From Verrucomicrobiota bacterium (GTDB lineage Bacteria; Verrucomicrobiota; Verrucomicrobiia; Limisphaerales; JADLHS01): a DNA stretch of 6,948 bases. The DNA is taken from assembly GCA_025360895.1 (NCBI GenBank), contig JANYBF010000248.1:1-6948 (forward strand), written 5' to 3'. The translations under genes were made by a program, and so were the position numbers. Positions within the stretch are counted from its first letter, which is position 1, and every line of letters starts with the position of its first letter. The notes under the pieces were generated by a model, which was not told the DNA's origin, did no database searches, and saw only the letters and a list, made by a program, of their open reading frames with translations. This document shows positions 1 through 5,678 of this stretch, in pieces.

Positions 1-778
1 GCTCGGTTTTCTGGAGGACACGGAAACGTTGCTGAAATCCAACCCACGAATCCGGGGAAGCATCTTTGAGATTGGCTTCGAGGATGAACAAGCGGTCGCC
101 ACCCAGACGCTCCTGCAACTCCTGCAACGTTCCTTCGGCGAGCAGCCGCCCGCGGTCAATGATACCGATGCGCTGACAGAGCGACTCGGCTTCTTCGAGG
201 TAATGCGTCGTGTAAAGAATCGCCGTGCCCGAGGCGCGCAAGTTGCGGATGAATTCCAAAATGTTCAGTCGCGCCTGTGGATCAATGCCCACGGTCGGCT
301 CATCGAGCAAAAGCAGCTTCGGTCGGTGGAGCAGGGCGCAGCCGAGATTAATGCGGCGTTTCATGCCACCGGAGTAGGTCCTTACTGCATCCTTCGCGCG
401 GTCGGTGAGCGTCAACGCTTCGAGCAATTCCACCGCACGAGATTTGGCGTCACTCGAACTCAAGCCCGCCATACGACCCCAGAACTCCAGATTCTCGCGC
501 CCGGTGAGCTCCTCGTAAATCGCCAGGTCTTGAGGCACAACGCCCATGATGCGTTTGGCTTTTTGTGGGTCGGACCAGAAGGGGGTGCCGTCCACGAGGA
601 CTTCGCCGGCGTCCGGCTTGAGCAGCCCGGCGATCATGGAGATGGTGGTGGTCTTGCCCGCGCCATTCGGCCCGAGCAGGCCGTAGATTTCACCGGGACG
701 CACCTCGAAACTGACGGAGTCCACCGCGCGAATTGCCGCAAATGCTTTGAACAACCCGTGAACCCGAAGCAAGCCCAT
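1..778 (-). CDS. ABC-2 type exporter ATP-binding protein, C-terminus cut by window edge
   Basis: Cytoplasmic ATPase subunit of an ABC exporter of the drug/lipid/polysaccharide type; it would power a membrane permease, probably encoded just beyond the left edge. Translating the minus strand from the ATG at 778 gives 259 codons open to the edge. Visible motifs in order: Walker A GPNGAGKTT (residues 36-44), Q-loop VVPQD (Q83), signature YSGGMKRR (135-142), Walker B LLLLDEP (155-161, catalytic E160) and H-loop H192 in YTTHYLEEAE. The YSGGM signature and GVVPQ Q-loop are typical of the CcmA/DrrA-like group. The ATG lies 18 nt after the TGA of the radical SAM fragment and in the same frame, so it is probably the last visible gene of the same leftward operon. 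No strong Shine-Dalgarno sequence precedes it. All catalytic motifs are intact, unlike its two upstream neighbours. The transported substrate cannot be told from the sequence. Confidence 0.95.
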   Translation of the reverse strand, partial: MGLLRVHGLFKAFAAIRAVDSVSFEVRPGEIYGLLGPNGAGKTTTISMIAGLLKPDAGEVLVDGTPFWSDPQKAKRIMGVVPQDLAIYEELTGRENLEFWGRMAGLSSSDAKSRAVELLEALTLTDRAKDAVRTYSGGMKRRINLGCALLHRPKLLLLDEPTVGIDPQARLNILEFIRNLRASGTAILYTTHYLEEAESLCQRIGIIDRGRLLAEGTLQELQERLGGDRLFILEANLKDASPDSWVGFQQRFRVLQKTE

Positions 779-796
779 GGCAGCGATGGTAGGCCA

Positions 797-1369
797 TCAA
801 GCCGGGGTAACAAGTGAGATCTTATCCAAATCTGTTTCTTCACTCATAAATTCATTTTCCCACTCCGTTTTGCAATCCGCAAAGCCCGAGTAGTACCGGC
901 AGAACGAATCCAGCTTTCCGTCCGGGCGGATGACGTGCGTGCAGCAGCGGTCAATGCGGTCTTCGTCCCACGTCCCCGCGTCCATGAACGGTTTGATAAA
1001 CAGCCGGAACGTGTGGGATTCGTCCAGCTCGAATTGCTTTAGCAGTTCGCCGAGCGGTTCGGATTCGCAGCCGCACTTCATGAGGTCTTCCAGTTTGTAC
1101 CGAATCTTCGTGCCGAGAAAATCCTGCACCTTCGTAAAATCAATAAAGTCGCTCACCGACCGCACCTGTCCGCCAATCTTGAGCAAATAGCCGATGGTCG
1201 CGCAGTTCGGATCGCCGCACGGCAGCGGCGTGAAATCTTCAAAGCACAATTTACCAGACGATTGCCCGCCGGCCGCCAAAATTATATCGGCTGTGTTGAG
1301 GCGTGTAGCGGCAGGCATCTTGCCGCCCGGATTTGTGCTCGAATTGACGACAACTCCGGAATTTTCCAA
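797..1369 (-). CDS. Radical SAM protein, C-terminal fragment in a shifted frame
   Basis: This is the 3' third of the broken radical SAM gene. The frame is open from 1414, just inside the palindromic element, to a TGA at 797-799. The only start that gives the whole stretch is a TTG at 1369 inside the element, with no evident ribosome binding site. Residues 1-22 derive from the element; native sequence resumes at RLNTADIIL (from residue 23). Conserved-looking motifs are DFTPLPCGDPNCATIGY, KCGCESEP, LFIKPFMDA, and DRCCTHVIRPDGKLDSFCRYY. The grouped cysteines are what would be expected for the auxiliary Fe-S clusters of Tes-type enzymes. The stretch stays free of stops over 168 native codons, so the break is either recent, tolerated, or a sequence error. 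Confidence 0.7.
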   Translation of the reverse strand: MENSGVVVNSSTNPGGKMPAATRLNTADIILAAGGQSSGKLCFEDFTPLPCGDPNCATIGYLLKIGGQVRSVSDFIDFTKVQDFLGTKIRYKLEDLMKCGCESEPLGELLKQFELDESHTFRLFIKPFMDAGTWDEDRIDRCCTHVIRPDGKLDSFCRYYSGFADCKTEWENEFMSEETDLDKISLVTPA

Positions 1370-2438
1370 GCGGGTTGTGTTGGCAACGTTCGCTCCGCCG
1401 GGCTGGAAGCCCGGCTACGGCAGGCAGGATGCCCGCCGCTACGGGCACTCGTCCGCTCGTGAACATTGGCTGGAAACTGATTCCGCGAACATGTGGCCAG
1501 CGTAGGCCGAATCCAATTGCATCCCAGAGGAACGACAGATTCTCCGGCGTCACGGTCATGGCGAGCGTGATGGGGAGGTTCATTACCGCACAGCGTTCGA
1601 GGCAACGCGCGCGCGTGACGCGCAAGTCTGCGCCGCGCAGAAAGTGTTGGCCTTCCGCCTGCACGCCGTCGAATTGCAGATAGAGTTGAAATGCGCCGTA
1701 GCGGAAGGCATCACCAAGTTCGCGCGCGAAGGTCTCGTCCTGCGCGATACGAACGCCGTTGGTATTCAGCAGCACGTAATCAATCTGCGGATGATCCTGC
1801 AGCCAGCGGAGCAGTTCGAAGAATTGCGGGTGCAACGTCGGTTCGCCACCGGAGAGTTGAAGAATTTCGATGCCGCCTTTGCGATCAATCACGCCCTGGA
1901 TACGGCGCTGCAAATCGGCGAGTGGCACGGCGTCCACCCGCACGCCTGCGCCGACGGGCGAATCCGCGTAGCACGTCGAGCAGGCGAGATTGCACGAGTT
2001 GACGATCTCGATGAGCGCCAGACAGGTGGAGAGTTTTTCCATCACGCCGAGGGCTTCGCCGGGTTCGGCGTTGCGACCGAGCGTGCCCAAGTTGGAGCCA
2101 TCGGCAGAACAACACGTAGCTGCCGACGGGAGGCGGTGGATTTTTTGCGGCGTGGAACCGTCCGCCTCGTTACCTCGGCGGCTACAACACGAGTTCTCCG
2201 CTTTTCCTTTCGCGAGCCAGTAGAAGCGCGCGTCCGAAGCAATGCACACGCTGGCTTCGCCGTGTTCGGGACAGGTGCGTTTAAGCAATACTTTCGACGG
2301 AATCCCGCCGGTGCGCCAGACCTCGGCGGGACACGGCGTGTGGCAAACCGGACAGCGCGACGTGGTGCCTTTGAGCAGCTCGTCCTTGAGCGTCGGTTTC
2401 GGGCGCGGGGGCTCGGCAAGTGTGATGGGTGTCAACAA
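1251..2438 (-). CDS. Radical SAM protein, N-terminal and core fragment
   Basis: This is the part of the broken radical SAM gene that can still be translated from the TTG at 2438: 395 codons to a TAA at 1251-1253. Residues 1-332 look native: zinc-ribbon-like CPVC/CPEHG, then CNLACSTC (149-156), SGGEPTLHP (196-204), and a barrel that ends at ISFQPMFTSGRVP. Residues 86-110 are an inserted 25-residue stretch encoded by a palindromic element and its duplicated flank; it sits in the linker before the radical SAM core, so the core motifs are untouched. From residue 333 on the reading is element sequence and then the wrong frame of the gene (tail ending RRAIVW), so the last 63 residues are not native. 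The fragment keeps the SAM and cluster-binding residues but lacks the Cys-rich C-terminal third, so activity is doubtful. Confidence 0.75.
   Translation of the reverse strand: MLTPITLAEPPRPKPTLKDELLKGTTSRCPVCHTPCPAEVWRTGGIPSKVLLKRTCPEHGEASVCIASDARFYWLAKGKAENSCCSRRGNEADGSTPQKIHRLPSAATCCSADGSNLGTLGRNAEPGEALGVMEKLSTCLALIEIVNSCNLACSTCYADSPVGAGVRVDAVPLADLQRRIQGVIDRKGGIEILQLSGGEPTLHPQFFELLRWLQDHPQIDYVLLNTNGVRIAQDETFARELGDAFRYGAFQLYLQFDGVQAEGQHFLRGADLRVTRARCLERCAVMNLPITLAMTVTPENLSFLWDAIGFGLRWPHVRGISFQPMFTSGRVPVAAGILPAVAGLPARRSERCQHNPLGKFRSCRQFEHKSGRQDACRYTPQHSRYNFGGRRAIVW
1306..1441. repeat. Composite REP/BIME-like element (element 1) inside the radical SAM gene
   Basis: This is a 136-bp element with inverted ends. 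On the minus strand GTAG (1442-1439) is followed by a 9-bp hairpin CGGCGGGCA-TCC-TGCCTGCCG (1438-1418, one G-T wobble). A second GTAG (1418-1415) then follows, with a perfect 7-bp hairpin CCGGGCT-TCC-AGCCCGG (1414-1398). On the plus strand at the other end, GTAG (1305-1308) precedes an imperfect hairpin CGGCAGGCA-TCT-TGCCGCCCG (1309-1329). The outer arms match at about 21 of 26 positions. The GTAG foot plus hairpin, in head and inverted copies, is the known structure of REP sequences in BIMEs recognised by RAYT (TnpA-REP) Y1 transposases. No clear target duplication was seen. The minus strand is open in two of three frames; the third is stopped by the TAG of the inner GTAG. Confidence 0.8.
2109..2191. 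repeat. REP-like palindromic element (element 2) with 8-bp flanking direct repeat
   Basis: The core is 2117-2184 (68 bp) with ends TAGC...GCTA. Its arms are GTAG-CTGCC...GGCGG on the plus strand (2116-2136) and GTAG-CCGCC...GGCGG on the minus strand (2185-2162). It is flanked by the 8-bp direct repeat ACAACACG at 2109-2116 and 2184-2191, one base of which overlaps the element end. The net insertion is 75 bp, exactly 25 codons of the radical SAM frame. Removing it rejoins ENSCC to SADGSN. The element is AT-rich in its centre (GGATTTTTTGC, 2138-2148) and would form a long hairpin in the transcript. Its sequence family differs from the other two elements, but it has the same GTAG feet. A short direct repeat is not expected from Y1/RAYT chemistry, so the mechanism is open. 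Confidence 0.8.
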
Positions 2439-2786
2439 TTAAAACTTCAAATTGTATCCGCTCGCCAGACAACCGCAGCAACTCATGGCGATGCATACGA
2501 CGACGAACACGGCGGCAAAAATAATTCCGAGGAAGATTTTCATTCCGTTGGTCCGGCCGAACCGGCACCCCGACAGCGCGCCGCAGACGATCCCGGAAAT
2601 CCCCCCGCCAATCAGCGCGATGACGGGTGCGGCATCGCCTTTCCGGCTGCCCACCAGCACCGCGCCGATCGTCAATACTGCGGGCGCCAGCAGCCCGATC
2701 TAAAAGGCCAGCCAGTTTATTCGCGCCGGACCCGAAGGGATGGTGGCGGAAGTTTGCGGGGTAGGGATCGGTTCGTTAGGGTTCAT
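2439..2786 (-). pseudogene. Small membrane protein gene with an in-frame amber stop at codon 29
   Basis: Translating from the ATG at 2786 gives a 115-codon frame ending in TAA (2439-2441), interrupted only by TAG at 2700-2702 (codon 29). The ATG overlaps the TGA of the aminotransferase gene as ATGA, which supports this as the true start. The encoded protein would have a proline-rich, polar N-terminus (MNPNEPIPTPQT) and about three hydrophobic segments. The first, INWLAF-stop-IGLLAPAVLTIG, contains the amber; then PVIALIGGGISGIVCGAL; then MKIFLGIIFAAVFVVVCIAM, followed by a Cys pair. The codon before mutation could have been CAG (Gln) by a single C-to-T change, or TGG. The function is unknown; position suggests a membrane partner of the operon. 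A shorter product from a TTG at 2675 (78 residues, two membrane segments) is possible but has no evident ribosome binding site. Readthrough, a suppressor tRNA or a sequence error would also explain it. Confidence 0.7.
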
Positions 2787-4540
2787 GCAAGTTGCAGCGA
2801 CGATAACGGTTTCGTTCGTGACGACAAGCGATTGTTGGCCGAGGACATTATTGCCACCATGCGTTGGTTCGTGACCGCGTCTTTGACCGCGATACGCAAG
2901 GCGTGGGTACCGAAATTTCGGCCCATGGCGCCCACGTCCCGGAGAAACAAACCCTCGGTCCTACACTGCTTCACGATCTGGGCTGCGGTCGGGCCGACGG
3001 CGGGCAGGTGGCAGAGAAGAAAGTTGGCGATGCCGGGCAGAACTTCCCAACCGTCGAAGTGGGAAAGTTCTTCGGCCAGCGCTTCGCGCAGACGATGGGT
3101 TTCGACATAACGCGCCGCGTAGTAGTCCGGGTCTTGCAGTGCGGCGACAGCGGCGACTTGCGCGGGCAACCCAACGGCCCACGGCGGCGTGAGGCCGCGC
3201 AATTCCGCAATGATATTTTCCGGGCCGCAGAGATACGCCACGCGCGCCCCGCTCAACGCATAAACTTTGGACATGGATTTACAGACAACGAGGTTTGCAC
3301 TGGCGGCGGCAACATTTTCCAATGATTGATTGGCACCGGCGTATTCAACGTAGGTTTCATCCACCCAAACGCGGGTGCTTGCCGGAATGTGGCGTAAAAC
3401 CTTTTCGAGTTCCGCGCGCGGAATGTGCTGGCCGGTCGGGCTGTTGGGATTCACCAGGGCGATGAGGTCATAGCCACGTTGGGTGATGTTTTCCAATACG
3501 CCCAGGTTCACGCGGTAATTGTCTTCACGCGCCAGCGCCAACCGGTCCACGCGGCAGCCAATGACTTTTTCAAGCACATGCGCATATTCACCGTAAGTTG
3601 GATCCAGGATCAGCACCCGCGAAGACGGGTTGAGCCAGTGCCGGAAAGCGAGGAAGATCGCATCGGAGGAACCGGCGGCGGGCAGAATGTTGGCCGGCGC
3701 CACTCCACGCACCCGGGCAATCACGCGGGTCAGGCCTTCGGATTGGGTCGGCGGCGAGGTGCGCAGCAGCCACGGCAAATCTTTCGACAACGCGGCGAGC
3801 ACTCTTGGGGAGGGCGGAAACCACGCGTCGAGGACGTCGGCATTGATGATTTCGTGGCGCCGTTCGAGGTGATCGAATTCCGGCCCGATGGCGTCGAAGA
3901 ACGCACCGCCGTGAAAGCAGGGCGCGGGTTGGCGGAACGGAAAAGCCAGCCGCCAATCCAGCGACCGTTCGAGCCGCTGGAGCAAAGACGCGAAATCCTT
4001 CAGGCGCACGTGGAACTGGGGGAGCGTGGCCGCCAACAATTCGTACGTCACTGCGCCAGCGCGCATTTCACACCCCAACCGCTCCAACCCGACGTGCAGA
4101 TAGAGATCGAGGATTTCGCGCCGACCAATGGCCACAATTCGATCGCCGTTGTGCGCATCCACCCAGCGAAACGCGGCGTACATGAGCGCGAAGGCGATCT
4201 CGCGGCCCCGATGGTTCGGGGTGACCGTAAGTAATCGAACTTCGTGAAACCGGCCATCACGCAATGGGGCGAAATCGCCCCGACGGACGTACTTGTCCAC
4301 GGAAAAGCGCCCGTTCTCGGGCGGCGTGATGCTGATGAAACCCGCGATGTCACCGGCGCAAGCCGCGACGAGGTAAACGTTGAATTCATCAAGCGCATCG
4401 CTCAGCCGTCCGTCTCCGTTCACAGCGTGCTGGCCGAGTTCACATGCGTAAATGTCGTGGCGCAACCGGTAGATTTGCGCACGATCGGTTTCGGTGGCGA
4501 GCCGGACAACGATTTGTTTGGAAGCGAGTTTTGGTTGCAT
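2783..4540 (-). CDS. GNAT acetyltransferase-like domain fused to a HisC-like PLP aminotransferase
   Basis: A 585-residue cytosolic two-domain protein. Residues about 10-170 look like a GNAT N-acyltransferase: RLATETDRAQIYRLRHDIY at the start, the beta4/motif A region VRLLTVTPNHRGREIA (101-116, with E114 where Gly is usual) and a closing ILDLYLHVGLERLG. The opening resembles GNAT relatives of the acyl-homoserine-lactone/N-acyl amino acid synthase kind. Residues about 225-560 are a fold-type I aminotransferase of the histidinol-phosphate/CobD-like group: phosphate-binding AGSSDAI (289-295), NPNSPTG (364-370), DETYVEY (394-400), PLP lysine K425 in SMSKVYALSGAR and substrate-carboxylate arginine R549 in LRIAV. 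It is much longer than a lone HisC (about 350). ATG at 4540 is the first start; no good Shine-Dalgarno sequence is visible. It is first in the leftward operon and ends with ATGA overlapping the next gene. The substrate is unknown; making an amine or amino acid that is then N-acylated is one guess. All key PLP residues are present, so it should be active. Confidence 0.9.
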   Translation of the reverse strand: MQPKLASKQIVVRLATETDRAQIYRLRHDIYACELGQHAVNGDGRLSDALDEFNVYLVAACAGDIAGFISITPPENGRFSVDKYVRRGDFAPLRDGRFHEVRLLTVTPNHRGREIAFALMYAAFRWVDAHNGDRIVAIGRREILDLYLHVGLERLGCEMRAGAVTYELLAATLPQFHVRLKDFASLLQRLERSLDWRLAFPFRQPAPCFHGGAFFDAIGPEFDHLERRHEIINADVLDAWFPPSPRVLAALSKDLPWLLRTSPPTQSEGLTRVIARVRGVAPANILPAAGSSDAIFLAFRHWLNPSSRVLILDPTYGEYAHVLEKVIGCRVDRLALAREDNYRVNLGVLENITQRGYDLIALVNPNSPTGQHIPRAELEKVLRHIPASTRVWVDETYVEYAGANQSLENVAAASANLVVCKSMSKVYALSGARVAYLCGPENIIAELRGLTPPWAVGLPAQVAAVAALQDPDYYAARYVETHRLREALAEELSHFDGWEVLPGIANFLLCHLPAVGPTAAQIVKQCRTEGLFLRDVGAMGRNFGTHALRIAVKDAVTNQRMVAIMSSANNRLSSRTKPLSSLQLA

Positions 4541-4785
4541 AGTTAGGGGTGGTAATTGTGCTCACGCGGTGATCAACCGTTCCGGGCGTTGGAGCCGCTT
4601 AAACGATTTTCCGGCTTAAGCTGACGACCAATCGCCCCACTCATGGGGTGCACTCCGAGCGGAATCATCCGAGGTGCAGCGACTGATTGATTCTCGATCT
4701 TCGTTTTCATGGGCAAGTTGTAACTCAGCTTGCGGTGGGGGTGTTAATTGATAAAACTGCCCGCCGCATCGCGGGAATCAATGAT
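4541..4785. promoter_or_regulatory. Divergent intergenic region between the aminotransferase operon and the LysR gene
   Basis: This 245-bp spacer must hold the promoters of both the leftward operon (ATG 4540) and the rightward LysR gene (ATG 4786). LysR-type regulators typically bind such a spacer and control the divergent gene. Visible structure: GCTTAA repeated directly at 4597-4602 and 4614-4619 (17 bp apart), CCCCA-CTCA-TGGGG (4635-4648), the inverted pair CGGA-ATCA-TCCG (4660-4671), the direct repeat TCCGAG at 4654-4659 and 4668-4673, and outer TGCAC/GTGCA (4649-4653 and 4674-4678). No convincing -35/-10 pair stands out. That these are operator sites is inference from position. Confidence 0.5.
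4773..4776 (+). promoter_or_regulatory. Ribosome binding site of the LysR gene
   Basis: GGGA lies 9 nt before the ATG at 4786. It supports this start over the upstream TTG at 4687 in the same frame, which would add 33 residues before the helix-turn-helix that do not resemble a LysR N-terminus. Confidence 0.55.
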
Positions 4786-5664
4786 ATGAATGTCCATCAT
4801 CTGGAACTGTTCTATTACGTGGCCAAACACGGTGGTATCAGCGAGGCGGTGCGCAACATGCCCTACGGGATTCAGCAGCCGGCGATCAGCGGGCAGGTAA
4901 TCCAGTTGGAGGAGTTCCTCGGCGCAACCCTGTTCCATCGGCGCCCGTTCGCGCTGACCCCACAAGGCAAGGACCTTTATGATTTCATCAAGCCGTTCTT
5001 CGACAACCTTACGCCGATGGCGGAGAAGCTCCGCGGCGGGGTGTCACAGCACTTGCGGATCGCGGCGGCGGAAACAGCGCTGCGCAACTTTCTGCCGAAA
5101 GTGCTGCAGGAATTGCGACAGAAGTTTCCCAAACTGAAAGTGACGTTGCGGGAGGGTTATCACCCGCAGGTGGTGACCTGGCTGTTGCAGCAGGAGATTG
5201 ATTTGTCCGTGGGGTTGTTGGGCGGGAAACCACCAGCGGGCGTCAACGCCATCCCGCTTTTCAAACTGCCGCTGGTGTTGCTGGTGCCAAAAGCGAGCCG
5301 GCTGAAATCCGCCGAGGAATTATGGCAGCGGGATCGCATCGAGGAAGCCCTCATCACCGTGCCAAGCAACGAACCGATCCGGCGGGCGTTTCAGGACGGG
5401 TTGACAAAACGCAAGGTGGACTGGTTTAGCGGCATCGAGGTGAGCAGCGTGGAGATGGTGCAAACCTACGTGGCGAGCGGCTACGGCTTCGGCGTCACCG
5501 TTCATTTGCCGACGTTGAAGTTGAATCCCAAAGTGATGCGACTGGCTCTGGAGGGATTCGACGAGGTGACCTTCGGCATATTGTGGCAGGGGCAACGGAC
5601 CAGTGTGATCGAAGCGCTGTTTCAAATCATCGAACAGACCGCGCGCGGGTTGTCGCCGGGGTAA
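4786..5664 (+). CDS. LysR-family transcriptional regulator
   Basis: A 292-residue DNA-binding regulator of usual LysR length (about 300). The N-terminal winged helix-turn-helix covers residues 1-61: MNVHHLELFYYVAKHGGIS, a recognition-helix region around QQPAISGQVIQLEEFLG (30-46), and the wing FHRRPFALTPQGKDLYDF. From about residue 90 (LRIAAAETALRNFLPKVL) to the end it has the two-lobed periplasmic-binding-like effector domain. The QQPAISGQ helix and the HRRPFALTPQG wing are clear family marks. It is transcribed away from the aminotransferase operon, which makes that operon its most likely target together with its own gene. The inducer is unknown. No frame damage is seen. The gene stops 14 nt before the convergent prepilin gene, and no hairpin terminator is evident between them. 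Confidence 0.93.
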   Translation: MNVHHLELFYYVAKHGGISEAVRNMPYGIQQPAISGQVIQLEEFLGATLFHRRPFALTPQGKDLYDFIKPFFDNLTPMAEKLRGGVSQHLRIAAAETALRNFLPKVLQELRQKFPKLKVTLREGYHPQVVTWLLQQEIDLSVGLLGGKPPAGVNAIPLFKLPLVLLVPKASRLKSAEELWQRDRIEEALITVPSNEPIRRAFQDGLTKRKVDWFSGIEVSSVEMVQTYVASGYGFGVTVHLPTLKLNPKVMRLALEGFDEVTFGILWQGQRTSVIEALFQIIEQTARGLSPG

Positions 5665-5678
5665 GCCAAGGGTTGGGG

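Larger units (their letters stand above)
797..2438 (-). pseudogene. COG1964/MJ0619-like radical SAM protein gene, broken by a palindromic element
   Basis: One ancestral gene now lies in two frames. The 5' part (2438 to about 1442) has an N-terminal metal-binding pattern (CPVC at 29-32, CPEHG at 56-60), the radical SAM [4Fe-4S] motif CNLACSTC (C149, C153, C156) and the SAM-contacting SGGEP (196-200). The 3' part (about 1305 to 797) has further Cys-rich motifs (LPCGDPNC, DRCCTHV, DSFCRYY). This architecture matches the COG1964 family, whose archaeal member MJ0619 is known as tetraether lipid synthase (Tes) and was earlier called a pterin methyltransferase. What a bacterial member does is not settled by sequence. 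Deleting 1306-1441 (136 bp, 1 mod 3) joins SGRVP to ARLNTAD in frame and gives about 501 residues; also deleting the 75-bp insertion at 2117-2191 gives about 476, near the roughly 500 I recall for the family. The TTG start at 2438 directly follows the TAA of the small membrane gene, and a second TTG follows at 2435. As read, a full-length product cannot be made without recoding. Confidence 0.85.

Noticed and set aside
29..817. Plus-strand open frame of 262 codons
   Set aside because: It is antisense to the ABC ATPase, whose Walker, signature and H-loop motifs are all on the minus strand; the plus reading shows no known domain.
1691..1720. Another GTAG-CGG match at about 1698 as a fourth repeat copy
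   Set aside because: It has no hairpin or inverted partner and encodes native radical SAM sequence (FRYGAFQL) with no break.
2430..2435. TTGACA on the minus strand as a -35 promoter box
   Set aside because: It lies at the second codon of the radical SAM gene inside a tightly packed operon, with no matching -10 that would serve a downstream start.
1644..3110. Plus-strand open frame of 488 codons
   Set aside because: It crosses antisense over the radical SAM gene, the small membrane gene and the end of the aminotransferase. It is Arg/Ala/Gly-rich, has no recognisable motif, and is a typical shadow in GC-rich DNA.
3425..4234. Plus-strand open frame of 269 codons
   Set aside because: It lies wholly antisense to the GNAT-aminotransferase fusion, which has clear catalytic motifs.
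4687..4785. N-terminal extension of the LysR gene from a TTG at 4687
   Set aside because: The extra 33 residues do not fit a LysR N-terminus, and the ATG at 4786 has a GGGA ribosome binding site and begins exactly at the helix-turn-helix.
5665..5678. Bidirectional terminator between the convergent LysR and prepilin genes
   Set aside because: The 14-bp gap holds no hairpin, and the GGTTACC/GGTCACC-like sequence at its edge is too imperfect and has no T-run.
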